The position numbers and the translations under genes are program-made. Below are positions 25,815 through 34,863 of a stretch of DNA of 64,000 nucleotides, piece after piece. The stretch's first letter is position 1, and each line of letters starts with the position of its first letter. This stretch comes from Bog-532 sp963830385 (GTDB lineage Bacteria > Actinomycetota > Actinomycetes > Streptosporangiales > Streptosporangiaceae): NCBI GenBank assembly GCA_963830385.1, contig CAWHMD010000009.1, positions 186,001 through 250,000 on the forward strand, given 5' to 3'. The notes beneath the pieces are model-generated. The model had not been told where the DNA came from. It made no database searches and saw only the letters and a program-made list of their open reading frames with translations.

Positions 25815-25996
25815 AGCAGCCCAGCTTGTACCGCTTAGCCCGCTTCATCCCGTTTCGGTCGCCGCAGGGTGAGTGTGCTTTCACTACTTACGTCCCTTTT
25901 CATCGGTAAACGATCCCAATGGCGCGCCCGCTGCGTAGTCGGGCTAATGCGGAACGTCAATGAATTCACGCAATTGTGCCTATGTGTGACAGCAAC

Positions 25997-26026
25997 TTGA
26001 CACAGTGCAGTAATCGTCGTGACAAT
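25997..26026 (+). promoter_or_regulatory. Candidate promoter of the diguanylate cyclase gene
   Basis: TTGACA (25997-26002), an 18-bp spacer and GACAAT (26021-26026) lie 65 bp before the ATG. The -35 is a perfect consensus and the -10 is weak. AAGGAGA sits just before the ATG at 26091. Confidence 0.5.
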
Positions 26027-26090
26027 GCGGGACATCAGATGCGCGTTCCGTTGCCAACCCCTCTGAAAACGGATCCCGCAAGGAGACTGC

Positions 26091-27626
26091 ATGAATTCAC
26101 GCGGTCGCGGCCCAGACCGGTATGCCGCCGCCGTACCAACCAGGCCGGTAACGCAGGTACGGGCCTGGGCCGTGTGGGCGCTGCCGCGATGGCTGGTGGC
26201 CTTCATCGTCGGCGTCGTCCTGCTGGACGTGGCCGGGCTCGCCTTCGCGGCCGCCCGCCCGCTCGGCGGCCGCCATCAGCTGTTCCTGTTCGCCCTGCTG
26301 GTGGCCTGCGACGTGGTCGGCGTGGAGCTGACCCGGCGGGCGGGGGAGAAGGCCGGCATCTCCCGGGACATGCACGCGCTCTGGGAGCTGCCGGTCGCGC
26401 TGCTCCTGCCGCTGGTGTACGCGCCGGTCATCCCGGTCATCAGGCTCGCCCTCAGCCAGTGGCGGGTCCGCCGGGCACCGCCGCACCGCCGGGTGTTCAG
26501 CGCCTGCGCGCTCGGGCTCAGCTACCTGGCCGCCGCTCTGGTGTTCCGGGCGACGGCCCCCCACCTGACCGGAACCCACCTGGCCGGAGCCCATCTGACC
26601 GGAACCCACATCACCGGGACCCACCTGACCGGCCTGACCTGGATGCTGGCGGCGGCGGCCGCCGGCGTCGTGCAGCGGCTGGTCAACGGGACACTGGTGT
26701 TCGTCGCGGCCCGCGGCGCGGACCCGGCCATCCGGCTCCGGACCGCCCAGTTCAGCCGGGAGCCGATGTACAACGACGTGACCGAGCTGTGCCTGGCCGT
26801 GCTGGTCGCGTACGGCGTGGCCAGCACCCCGATCGCGCTGCTGTTCGCGTTCCCGTTCGCCGCGCTGCCGCTGCGGGCGGTGCGGCACGCCCAGCTGGTG
26901 ACCGACTCACGCACCGACTCCAAGACCGGCCTGCTGAACGCCCGCGCCTGGCAGGAGGAGGCCGGCGCCGAGCTCGGCCGGGCCGCGCACACCGGCCAGC
27001 CGCTGGCCGTGGCCCTGCTCGACCTGGACTGGTTCAAGCACGTCAACGACACCTGGGGACACCTGTTCGGGGACGAGGTGCTGCGGGAGATCGGCTTGTG
27101 CGTGCCGGGTGCGCTGCGCGACTACGACCTGGCGGGCCGGTTCGGCGGCGAGGAGTTCGTGCTGCTGCTGCCCCGCACCCGGGCCGTGGACGCGATCCGG
27201 GTGGCGGACCGGGTGCGCGGCCGGATCGCCGCGCTGCCGCTGCACGCCCCCGGCGGTGAGCCGGTTCAGGTCACCGCCTCGGTCGGCGTGGCGGCGCTGG
27301 AGGGCGGCTGCCGCCGCGAGCTGAATGAGCTGATGGCGGCGGCCGACGCCGCGCTCTACCGGGCCAAGCGGGGCGGCCGCAACCAGGTGCAGATGCTCAG
27401 CCCGTCGCGCGGCCTGAGCGCCACCGGCGGCCCCGGTCCGCAAACCGGCCCGCGACCCGGCCCGCAAACCGGCCCGCAAACCGGCCCGCGAACCGGCCCG
27501 CAACCGGACACCCAGCCGTTCAAGCAGCCGGGCGCCACGGCTACGCCCAGCGCGTTCACCGGGCTGCCGCGCCCGGTGCTGCCCTTCCAGCCCAGCTCAC
27601 CGGAGGTGACCTCGCGCAGCCATTAG
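26091..27626 (+). CDS. Membrane-bound diguanylate cyclase (GGDEF)
   Basis: The 511-aa protein makes cyclic di-GMP from two GTP. The N-terminus (about residues 30-265) holds five or six membrane helices forming an unnamed sensor. The GGDEF domain runs from about 270 to 400 with substrate loop DLDWFKHVNDTWGHLFGDEV, active site RFGGEEF (GGEEF 352-356) and the inhibitory I-site RDYD (343-346) exactly five residues upstream, so product inhibition is expected. Between two helices lie five tandem pentapeptides of (T/A/P)H(L/I)(T/A)G at 157-181. The C-terminal 90 residues are a GPQTGPR-type repeat tail. ATG follows AAGGAGA. There is no EAL domain. Confidence 0.9.
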   Translation: MNSRGRGPDRYAAAVPTRPVTQVRAWAVWALPRWLVAFIVGVVLLDVAGLAFAAARPLGGRHQLFLFALLVACDVVGVELTRRAGEKAGISRDMHALWELPVALLLPLVYAPVIPVIRLALSQWRVRRAPPHRRVFSACALGLSYLAAALVFRATAPHLTGTHLAGAHLTGTHITGTHLTGLTWMLAAAAAGVVQRLVNGTLVFVAARGADPAIRLRTAQFSREPMYNDVTELCLAVLVAYGVASTPIALLFAFPFAALPLRAVRHAQLVTDSRTDSKTGLLNARAWQEEAGAELGRAAHTGQPLAVALLDLDWFKHVNDTWGHLFGDEVLREIGLCVPGALRDYDLAGRFGGEEFVLLLPRTRAVDAIRVADRVRGRIAALPLHAPGGEPVQVTASVGVAALEGGCRRELNELMAAADAALYRAKRGGRNQVQMLSPSRGLSATGGPGPQTGPRPGPQTGPQTGPRTGPQPDTQPFKQPGATATPSAFTGLPRPVLPFQPSSPEVTSRSH

Positions 27627-27635
27627 GCTGCTGGC

Positions 27636-28625
27636 GTGCAGATGACCACGCTCGGCCGCGGCGGCCCGGAAGTCTCCCGGGTCGGCCTCGGCCTGATGGG
27701 AATGGGCGGCGTGTACGGGCCGGCCGATGACACCGAGAGCATCGCCACCATCCACGCCGCCGTCGACGCCGGCGTCAACCTGCTGGACACCGGCGACTTC
27801 TACGGCATGGGCCGGTCCGAGCTGGTGCTCCGCGAAGCGCTGCGCGAGATCCCCCGGGACCGGGTCTTCATTCAGGTCAAGTTCGGTGGCCAGCGGGACC
27901 CCAGCGGCGCGTTCATCGGCCACGACGTCAGCCCCGTCGCGGTCAAGAACTCGCTGGCCTACTCGCTGCAGCGGCTCGGCACCGACTACGTGGACCTCTA
28001 CCAGCCCGCCCGGGTCGACCCGCGGGTCCCGATCGAGGACACCCTGGGCGCGATCACCGAGATGGTGGACGCCGGCTACGTGCGCTACATCGGGGTGTCC
28101 GAGGTGGGCCCGGACACGATCCGGCGGGCCGCCGCGGTGGCTTCCATCCGGCAGCTCCAGATCGAGTACTCGCTGCTGAGCCGGGGGATCGAGGAGCGCA
28201 TCCTGCCCACCGTGCGCGAGCTCGGGATCAGCGTGACCGCTTACGGGGTGCTGTCGCGCGGCCTGCTCAACCGGGACACCGCCCGCCAGTCCGGTCCCGG
28301 CGACGCCCGCGGCCGGATGCCCCGCTTCCAGGCCGGGAACCTCGAGCGCAACCTGGAGCTGCTGACCGCGCTGGAGCGGATCGCCGCGGCCCGCGGCGCC
28401 ACCACCGCCCAGCTGGCCTTCGCCTGGGTGCTGGCCCGCGGCGACGACATCATCCCGCTCATCGGCACCAAGCGCCGCGACCGGCTGGCGGAAGCGCTGG
28501 GCGCGCTCGACCTCACGCTGACCGCCGAGGAGCTCAGCGCGATCGAGCAGGCGGTGCCGGCCGGTGCGGTGGCGGGCGACCGCTACGACGCCCCGCAGAT
28601 GGCCGCCCTCGACAGCGAGCGCTAA
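27636..28625 (+). CDS. Aldo/keto reductase
   Basis: This 329-aa NADPH-dependent TIM-barrel reductase shows NLLDTGDFYGMGRSELVL (catalytic Asp and Tyr), FIQVKFGGQR (catalytic Lys), GTDYVDLYQPARVDP (Gln at the usual His position, as in the YajO/pyridoxal-reductase-like branch), YIGVSEV and LAFAWVLARGDDIIPLIGT (NADPH-binding). The start is GTG 27636, with in-frame ATG 27642 just after. It begins 9 nt after the diguanylate cyclase stop and its end overlaps the convergent amidase by 4 nt. The substrate is unknown. Confidence 0.87.
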   Translation: MQMTTLGRGGPEVSRVGLGLMGMGGVYGPADDTESIATIHAAVDAGVNLLDTGDFYGMGRSELVLREALREIPRDRVFIQVKFGGQRDPSGAFIGHDVSPVAVKNSLAYSLQRLGTDYVDLYQPARVDPRVPIEDTLGAITEMVDAGYVRYIGVSEVGPDTIRRAAAVASIRQLQIEYSLLSRGIEERILPTVRELGISVTAYGVLSRGLLNRDTARQSGPGDARGRMPRFQAGNLERNLELLTALERIAAARGATTAQLAFAWVLARGDDIIPLIGTKRRDRLAEALGALDLTLTAEELSAIEQAVPAGAVAGDRYDAPQMAALDSER

Positions 28626-29653
28626 CGACCCGCGCGGTAGGCCTGCGCCAGCTCCAGCATCCGCGCGTGCCCGCCGTCCATGGCCCCGCCGCCCGCCGAA
28701 GCGCCCGGCAGGTAGCGCTTGGGCATCTTCGCGATGCTGGTGTAGTTGGTGTCGCAGACATTGGCCAGCGGCGACTCCACCGCCTGGGTGACCAGCTGGT
28801 AGGCATCCAGCGGGTCCAGCCCGTGCTCGGCCGCGATCCAGCTCACCATGTCGTGCTGGGCGATGCGGAACGCGTCCTCCAGCGGCCGGGCCGACCCGGC
28901 CGACATGATGTGGGTCTCCGACTCGAGCCGCGGCCACGGGCACGGCCGTCCCTTGATCAGGTCCACCGCGATCACCGTGTTCATCGCCGTCTCGACCGCC
29001 ACCCCGCAGGTCTCGCCCTCGCCCTGGCGGGCGTGCCCGTCACCCAGCGACAGCAGCGCCCCCGGCACGTTCACCCCCAGGTAGCAGGTCACCCCGGCCC
29101 GCATCTCGGGGGTGTCCATGTTGCCGCCGAATGCGTCCGGCACCAGCGCGCTGCGCGCCTCCAGGTTGGCGGGGGCGACCCCCACCGTGCCGTGCATCGG
29201 ATCCATCGGCAGGTCCACCGTGAACTCGCTCCGCCGGGCGGTGAACCGGCAGGTCCTCAACGCCCGGTCCAGCTGCCAGATCCACACCAGCTCGGGCAGC
29301 GGGTCGTTCAGCAGCGCGGTCAGGTGCGTCCCGGTCAGCGCTCCGAACAGCGGGACGGTGGTGGAGGCGGCCCAGTCACGGGCGGGCTCGATCGAGACGA
29401 AGTGGACCGCCACCGTGTCGCCCGGCTCGGCCCCCTCAATGTAGAACGGCCCGGTCTGCGGGTTCAGATACGGGAACTCGCACACTCGCGAGACCAGATC
29501 GTTCTCGCCCTGCACCCGGCCCGCGAAGCAGTCCTCGGTGAACACCTCGAGCACGGCCGGCGTCCGTATCCGCATGACCGGCTCCGCCCCGCCGAACGTC
29601 CAGGCGTACTGGCCTGTCTCCGGCCGGTAGCTGATCACCTGCAGATCGCTCAC
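28622..29653 (-). CDS. Acetamidase/formamidase family amidohydrolase
   Basis: The 343-aa protein of the FmdA/AmdA family hydrolyses short-chain amides to ammonia and acid. Landmarks are the N-terminal Trp-Phe-Gly-Gly segment, GPFYIEGAEPGDTVAVHFVS, MDPMHGTVGVAP, FGGNMDTPEM, LGDGHARQGEGETCGVAVET and VCDTNYTSIAKMPKRYL. It overlaps the permease stop by 4 nt (ATGA), so it is translationally coupled to the APC transporter. The two probably take up and hydrolyse an amide or amine-type nitrogen source. ATG 29653 begins the protein. Confidence 0.88.
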   Translation of the reverse strand: MSDLQVISYRPETGQYAWTFGGAEPVMRIRTPAVLEVFTEDCFAGRVQGENDLVSRVCEFPYLNPQTGPFYIEGAEPGDTVAVHFVSIEPARDWAASTTVPLFGALTGTHLTALLNDPLPELVWIWQLDRALRTCRFTARRSEFTVDLPMDPMHGTVGVAPANLEARSALVPDAFGGNMDTPEMRAGVTCYLGVNVPGALLSLGDGHARQGEGETCGVAVETAMNTVIAVDLIKGRPCPWPRLESETHIMSAGSARPLEDAFRIAQHDMVSWIAAEHGLDPLDAYQLVTQAVESPLANVCDTNYTSIAKMPKRYLPGASAGGGAMDGGHARMLELAQAYRAGR

Positions 29654-31143
29654 GCGCCCTCTCCCTCCTCGATCTCGGCGTCGTCCAGGTGGACGAGGCC
29701 GACCTCGGTGACCCGCTCCGGGTGCCGCCGGTACAAGAAGATCAGGTACCCCACCCCGACGACCATCCAGCCGGCCACCCCCGGGCCCATGTATGAGGCC
29801 GGCGCGGCCAGCGGCGTCACGAAGGAGAACGCCTTGATGCCGGCCGCCGCCAGCCAGGCTGGCACGAACGCGGCGATCCCGAGCACCGGGATGACCAGGT
29901 GCAGCAGCACGTTGAAGTCCCCGCCGGTGGCCCGGCGGCGCCAGAAGAAGCCGATGCAGGCCGCGTTGATCACGATGTAGATGGCGGCCAGCACGATGAC
30001 CAGCGCCGTGCCCACCATCGAGAACGCGGTCACCGGGTCGTAGCCCAGGCCCAGCCCCAGCGTCACCGCCACCGTCACCAAGAACGTCACCACGATCGCC
30101 GCCACCGGCGAGTGGTGCCGGTGATGGACCCGGGCCAGGAAGTGCGGGAACGCGCCGATCCGGCCCATCGCGTAGGCGGTGCGGCTGGAGACGTTTACAC
30201 CCGCGTTGGCATTGGCAATGGTGGAGTTGACGATGGCCAGGAATACGAAAAACCAGAAAATGCCGTAGAGGGTGCGCGCGATACCTACCCAGGACGCCGA
30301 ACCGGACGAGGTGAAGCCCGCGAACTTGCCCGGCCCGTAGGCCACGTCCACGGCGTAGGTGGTGAAGATGTACAGCGCGCCGATGCTCAACGTCGCGATC
30401 AGCACCGCGCGCTGGATCGTGCGGCGCGGGTCACGGGCCTCTTCGGCCAGCGGCGCGGCGCCCTCGAACCCGCCGAACGCCAGCACGGTGAACACCGACC
30501 CGGCGAATATCCCGGTCAGGCCGTGGTACTTCGACGGGGTGTACGAGGTGCCGAACACCGACCAGGTGTTGTGGGAGCCCGCGTGCACGATCAGGAACAC
30601 CGCCAGGACCACGAACACCGCGATCTCGAACGCGCCCAGTACCGTGCCCAGCCGGGCCGAGGTCCGCACCCCGTAGAAGCCGGCCGCGAGCACGATCACC
30701 GCGCCCAGCAACGCCCACGGCCACCACAGATTGGCCGGGTAGCTGTGCCACTCGGAGTTGATGGTCGACGCCGTGGTGAACCCCAGCTGGAGCAGCACCA
30801 GCGGTGAGATCAGCAGCCCGACCAGCACGTAACCCCAGGCGACGAGGAAGCCGACGGCCGGGTGCAGGCCCCGGGCCGCGTAGGTGGCCACCGAGCCGGC
30901 CGCGGGCAGTTCGCGGGCCATTGAGCCCACGCAGGAGGCGGACAGCAGACAGGCGATCAGCGCGAACAGCACCGCCAGGGGCAGCGACCCGCCCGCGTAG
31001 GCCGCCCCGGCCGGGATGGACGCGGCGATCGCGGCACCAGGGGCCATGTCGGTAATGCTCTGGAACAGCACCTCCCGCAGCCCGATCGCATCGCGCCGCA
31101 GACCGGGCGGCTGAGTCACTGCACCCACACGAGGCTCACTCAC
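29650..31143 (-). CDS. APC family amino acid/amine permease
   Basis: This 497-aa, 12-helix transporter begins LREVLFQSITDMAPGAAIAA and has the AELPAAGS-like MARELPAAGSVATYAARGL, AFGGFEGAAPLAEEARDPRR (the conserved APC loop) and VNSTIANANAGVNVSSRTAY. GTG 31143 is chosen because GGGAGG lies 6 nt upstream. A GTG directly before it (31146) is the alternative. It is coupled to the downstream amidase, so its cargo is probably an amide or an amine that yields one. The last residues are acidic and cytoplasmic. Confidence 0.87.
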   Translation of the reverse strand: MSEPRVGAVTQPPGLRRDAIGLREVLFQSITDMAPGAAIAASIPAGAAYAGGSLPLAVLFALIACLLSASCVGSMARELPAAGSVATYAARGLHPAVGFLVAWGYVLVGLLISPLVLLQLGFTTASTINSEWHSYPANLWWPWALLGAVIVLAAGFYGVRTSARLGTVLGAFEIAVFVVLAVFLIVHAGSHNTWSVFGTSYTPSKYHGLTGIFAGSVFTVLAFGGFEGAAPLAEEARDPRRTIQRAVLIATLSIGALYIFTTYAVDVAYGPGKFAGFTSSGSASWVGIARTLYGIFWFFVFLAIVNSTIANANAGVNVSSRTAYAMGRIGAFPHFLARVHHRHHSPVAAIVVTFLVTVAVTLGLGLGYDPVTAFSMVGTALVIVLAAIYIVINAACIGFFWRRRATGGDFNVLLHLVIPVLGIAAFVPAWLAAAGIKAFSFVTPLAAPASYMGPGVAGWMVVGVGYLIFLYRRHPERVTEVGLVHLDDAEIEEGEGA

Positions 31144-31207
31144 CACAAACCTCCCACGCCGGGATTATGCGGATGATGATCTCACGCAACGCACGAACAT
31201 CACAGGG

Positions 31208-32062
31208 CTAAGGTTTTCCCGCCGGCACGCCCGCACGCGCCCCTTCGGCCGCCTCCCGGGCCGCCGTCCGGGTGAGCATGGCCAGCCGCACCGACCGCCC
31301 GGCCTTCTGCACGGCCAGGGCCGCGCCCACCAGCAGGCCCGCCGCCACCCCGTCCAGCCAGTAGTGGTTGGCCGTGACCACCACGATCAGCGTGGTCAGC
31401 ACCGGGTAGAGCACCGCCAGCCAGCGCCACCGGGACCGCAGCGCTCCCACCACGGCGACGGCCACGATGATGGACCAGCCGACGTGCACCGACGGCATCG
31501 CCGAGAACTGATCGGCGTCGAACCCGCCGACCGACCCGTACACCGACTGCCCGTACCGCGCGGCCGTGTCGACCAGGCCGGTCCCGGTCAGCAGCCGCGG
31601 CGGCGCGACCGGGATGAACTGGATGAGCAGGGCGGCCGCGGTGAACAGCACCACGGTGGTACGGGCCGGCCGGTAACGGTCCCGGTGCCAGACGAACAGC
31701 CAGGCCAGCGTGCCCAGCAGCACCGGGAAGTGCAGCACCGCGTAGTACAGGTTCGCGAACTGGATCAGCAGCGGGTGCGGCAGGAACGCATCCTGCAGCG
31801 CGGTCTCGCTCGGCAGGTGCAGCCAGCGCTCGGCGTCCCACAGCCACTGCCCGCGGGGCAGCGCACCGTCCGGCGACAGGAACCCGAACGACCCCGCGTA
31901 CTGCCACAGCGCGAACAAGCCCACCAGCAGTGCCGCCTCGCCGGTGAACCGGCCGGTCGCGACCAGGCGGGCACGCCGGGTGCGGACGAGCACGACCGCC
32001 GCCGCCGCGAGCACAGCAGCCAGGATCGCGGCCTGCGGCCACGAGAGTTCCAGATGCGGCAC
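31208..32062 (-). CDS. PAP2-type membrane phosphatase/inositolphosphotransferase-like
   Basis: The 284-aa protein has about six membrane helices. The phosphatase signature is split in the usual way: APPRLLTGTGLVD (first block region), FSAMPSVHVGW (SxxxxH core) and TANHYWLDGVAAGLL (third block, catalytic His). Proteins of this kind act on lipid phosphates or move phospho-groups onto envelope lipids. The start is GTG 32062 with a weak ribosome site. The C-terminus is basic. It is a single gene; neighbours do not suggest a specific substrate. Confidence 0.83.
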   Translation of the reverse strand: MPHLELSWPQAAILAAVLAAAAVVLVRTRRARLVATGRFTGEAALLVGLFALWQYAGSFGFLSPDGALPRGQWLWDAERWLHLPSETALQDAFLPHPLLIQFANLYYAVLHFPVLLGTLAWLFVWHRDRYRPARTTVVLFTAAALLIQFIPVAPPRLLTGTGLVDTAARYGQSVYGSVGGFDADQFSAMPSVHVGWSIIVAVAVVGALRSRWRWLAVLYPVLTTLIVVVTANHYWLDGVAAGLLVGAALAVQKAGRSVRLAMLTRTAAREAAEGARAGVPAGKP

Positions 32063-32123
32063 GTGCCCATTCTGCTACCTGGCGGACGCCAGGTGTTCAC
32101 GGGGAGGAAGGGAGGGCGAAGGC

Positions 32124-32741
32124 TCAGACGCTGCCGTTGTTACGGCTCAGGTAGGCCGGGTCCATCTCCTGGCGGGGCAGGTACACCTCGCCGGTGACGT
32201 CGGCCCCGAGCCGCACCCGGTCGCCATCGACCAGCCGGATCTCGGTGCCGGGGGTGGCCCGGTCGTCGTTGACGAACGTCCCGTTGGTGGAGCCCTCGTC
32301 GCGGATCGCGGCCCGGCCGGCGTCGTCGACGGTCACCGTCGCGTGCCGCCGGGACACGTTGTCGAAGCGGGCGAACGCGGCGGCCACCAGCGACTGAGCC
32401 GGGTCCCGGCCGAGCAGCAGCGAGGTCCCGGCCGGGATCTCCACGTTGCCGGTCGGGAACGCGATCCGCAGCACCACCGGGGAGATCCGCCGCTGGCCGG
32501 TCCGCGGCAGCGGAGCCCGGCACTCCAGGCACCACAGGTCGGACGGGTCCGGGACCCGCGCGCCGCAGTTCGGGCACGACGGCTGGTCGTCGCGGCCGGT
32601 CATGAAGCGCTGCGAGACCGTCGGCGTAGGCAGGTCCTCTTCGGCCTGCTCCATGCGTGGCAGGTTGGCCCCGCACCGGAAGCAGATCAAGTCCTCTGGC
32701 TGCACCCGGACGGCGCAGTTGGGACAGGTCAGGATGGCCAT
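32124..32741 (-). CDS. Double zinc-ribbon FHA-domain protein
   Basis: The 205-aa protein has two four-Cys zinc ribbons, Cys6/9/20/23 and Cys56/59/71/74, then an FHA domain (about 88-190) with LLLGRD, NVSRRHATVTVDD and DEGSTNGTFVNDD. These are the residues that bind phosphothreonine. It probably reads Ser/Thr kinase output. ATG 32741 is chosen because GGAGG lies 5 nt upstream and the first ribbon begins at once; the ORF runs further upstream but without support. No kinase is next to it. Confidence 0.85.
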   Translation of the reverse strand: MAILTCPNCAVRVQPEDLICFRCGANLPRMEQAEEDLPTPTVSQRFMTGRDDQPSCPNCGARVPDPSDLWCLECRAPLPRTGQRRISPVVLRIAFPTGNVEIPAGTSLLLGRDPAQSLVAAAFARFDNVSRRHATVTVDDAGRAAIRDEGSTNGTFVNDDRATPGTEIRLVDGDRVRLGADVTGEVYLPRQEMDPAYLSRNNGSV

Positions 32742-32939
32742 ATCGTCCTCCGCGACGGCCCTGGAGCACCGCTGCCTGGTGCTCCGGCGGTCTGTCTCAG
32801 TCTTCGGCACTACGTCCCGGACCGTCGATCTGGCCCAGGGCGCGGGCAGGTACGGCGGGGGACGCGCGTACTCACCATACCTGTCGCTGCCCCGCCCGCC
32901 ACGAGAGTGCCCAAAGACTGCTGGACGTAACCTGCCTGC

Positions 32940-33740
32940 CTATGTTGCGGGCGAGCTCGCCTCGGACGGCTCGTGGTCGGTCGCCCGGGCCCGGATCAGA
33001 CGGCTCACTTCCGTGCGTAGCTGCACGAATTCGGGCCGCTGCTTGGTCGTGATCTGGTCCCGCGGCGCGGGCAGGTCCACCCGTAGGTCGGCCAGGATCC
33101 GGCCGGGCCCGGGCGTGAGCACAATCACGCGGTCACCCACGTAAACGCTCTCGTCGATGTCGTGGGTGACGAGCAGGATCGTGATGCCCCGCTCGCTGCG
33201 CACCCGCAGCGTGAGGTCCTCCAGATCCTCCCGGGTCTGCGCGTCGACCGACCCGAACGGCTCGTCCATCAGCAGCAGGGCCGGGTCGCCGGCCAGCGCG
33301 CGGGCGATGGCCACCCGCTGCTGCATGCCGCCCGACAGCTGCCACGGGTACTTCTGGCCGACGCCGGGCAGCCCGATCGCCGTCAGCGCGCCGTCGGCGA
33401 CCGCCCGGCGGGCCTTCCGGCTGCGCTCGGTCCGCCGCAGCGGCAGCGCCACGTTGTCCTGCACGGTCAGCCACGGGTAGAGCGAGCGGCTGTAGTCCTG
33501 GAACACCACCGCCAGCCCGTCCGGCACCCCCTCGACCGGCGCACCGCTCAGCTCGACCTTCCCGGCCGTCGGCGCCAGCAACCCGGCGATGCACCGCAGC
33601 AGGGTGGACTTCCCGCACCCGGACGGCCCGACGATGCTGACCAGCTCGCCTTCGGCCACGCTGAGCCGGACGCCCTCGATGGCCACGTGGGCGCCGGGAC
33701 CCTGGCCGTAGGCGCGCGTCAGATCGGTTACTTCAAGCAC
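32940..33740 (-). CDS. ABC transporter ATP-binding protein, SsuB/TauB-like
   Basis: This 266-aa nucleotide-binding subunit has Walker A GPSGCGKST, Q-loop VVFQDYSRSLYPWLTV, signature LSGGMQQRVAIARAL, Walker B LLLMDEPFGSVD and the H-loop in LLVTHDIDES. It resembles nitrate/sulfonate/taurine importers. The start is GTG 33740 with GGAGGG about 11 nt upstream. Its permeases lie 1.1 kb upstream on the same strand, separated by an amidohydrolase on the other strand. It must therefore have its own promoter or be read through antisense to that gene. Confidence 0.87.
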   Translation of the reverse strand: MLEVTDLTRAYGQGPGAHVAIEGVRLSVAEGELVSIVGPSGCGKSTLLRCIAGLLAPTAGKVELSGAPVEGVPDGLAVVFQDYSRSLYPWLTVQDNVALPLRRTERSRKARRAVADGALTAIGLPGVGQKYPWQLSGGMQQRVAIARALAGDPALLLMDEPFGSVDAQTREDLEDLTLRVRSERGITILLVTHDIDESVYVGDRVIVLTPGPGRILADLRVDLPAPRDQITTKQRPEFVQLRTEVSRLIRARATDHEPSEASSPAT

Positions 33741-33871
33741 AACAGATCCGTATCCCTCCGCCGGCGCCTAGGCACCACCGTGCCACGCCGCCTTCCTGTT
33801 TTCCACACAATCCGGGCGCTTTCCGGCCACTGCCCGATAGGCCCGCCGCTCCGCCGGGTATGGGCCTCCGC

Positions 33872-34840
33872 ATGCGCGTGATCACCCTGGAAGAGCATTT
33901 CTGGACCGACGAGCTGACCGAGGCCAACCGGGCCGCCCCGTCCGGCGCGCTGTCGGTGCCCCGGCTCGGGCCGCTGGCCGACGACTTGCGTGACCTGGGC
34001 GCGCGCCGCCTGGCCGACATGGACGCGGCCGGGATCGACGTCCAGGTGCTGTCGGTGGCCCCGCCCGCGGCCCAGGAGCTTGACCCGGAAGCCGCGGTGC
34101 GGCTGTCCCGCGACGCCAACGAGCGGCTGGCGGCCGCGGTCGGGGAGCATCCGGACCGGTTCGCGGGCTTCGCCACGCTGCCCACCCCGGACCCGGACGC
34201 GGCCGCCGCCGAGCTGGACCGCACCGTCACAGCGTACGGCTTCAAGGGCGCCATGATCCACGGGCACACCGGTGGCCGGTTCCTGGACGACGAGAAGTTC
34301 TGGCCGATCTTCGAGCGCGCCCAGGGGCTGAGCGTCCCGGTCTACCTGCACCCGACCTACCCCACCGCGCAGGTCCTTGACGCCTACTACCAGGGGCTCG
34401 ACGCCCAGGTCAGCGCCACGCTGGCCACCAGCGGCTGGGGCTGGCACGCAGAGACCGGGCTGCACGTGCTGCGGATGATCCTCGGCGGCGTCTTCGACCG
34501 GTTCCCGGGCCTGCAGATGATCATCGGCCACATGGGCGAGAACCTGCCGTTCTCGCTGGCCCGTGCCGACGAGCGGCTCACCCCGGTCGCGACCGGCCTG
34601 AAGCGCCGGGTGGGCGATTACTTCCGGGACCACTTCTACGTCACCACCAGCGGCTACTTCACCGACCCGCCGCTGCTGTGCACGCTCATGGTGCTGGGCG
34701 CCGACCGGATCCTGTTCTCGGTTGACTACCCGTTCGCCAGCAACGGCCGGGGCCGCGCCTTCCTCGACGGCGCCCCCATCAGCGAGGCCGACCGGGAGAA
34801 GATCGCGCACGGCAACGCCGAGCGCCTGCTCGGCCTTTGA
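33872..34840 (+). CDS. ACMSD-like metal-dependent amidohydrolase/decarboxylase
   Basis: This 322-aa TIM-barrel protein belongs to the amidohydrolase_2 family that includes 2,6-dihydroxybenzoate (gamma-resorcylate) decarboxylase. Metal and catalytic motifs are LEEHF at the N-terminus (E-x-H), GAMIHGHTGGRFLDD, YLHPTYP, QMIIGHMGENLPF and FSVDYPFASN near the C-terminus. ATG 33872 is chosen at the conserved RVITLEEHF; ATG 33860 is also possible. It lies between the ATPase and permease genes of an ABC importer, on the opposite strand, so the imported compound may be its substrate. That would suit an aromatic or carboxylated molecule. Confidence 0.83.
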   Translation: MRVITLEEHFWTDELTEANRAAPSGALSVPRLGPLADDLRDLGARRLADMDAAGIDVQVLSVAPPAAQELDPEAAVRLSRDANERLAAAVGEHPDRFAGFATLPTPDPDAAAAELDRTVTAYGFKGAMIHGHTGGRFLDDEKFWPIFERAQGLSVPVYLHPTYPTAQVLDAYYQGLDAQVSATLATSGWGWHAETGLHVLRMILGGVFDRFPGLQMIIGHMGENLPFSLARADERLTPVATGLKRRVGDYFRDHFYVTTSGYFTDPPLLCTLMVLGADRILFSVDYPFASNGRGRAFLDGAPISEADREKIAHGNAERLLGL

Positions 34841-34863
34841 GATCAGCACGGGATCCAGCCGCC

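Larger units (their letters stand above)
25304..26090. other. Non-coding region with hairpins and simple repeats
   Basis: This is a 787-bp gap. It starts with short repeats of GACGCCATCGGGC type near 25330-25380, which echo the repetitive end of the MFS gene. It then has two 41-nt hairpins, an 8-bp tandem repeat, a lower-GC stretch from about 25840 and a promoter for the next gene. The small ORFs here have no family resemblance, and I do not accept any as a gene. Confidence 0.6.
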
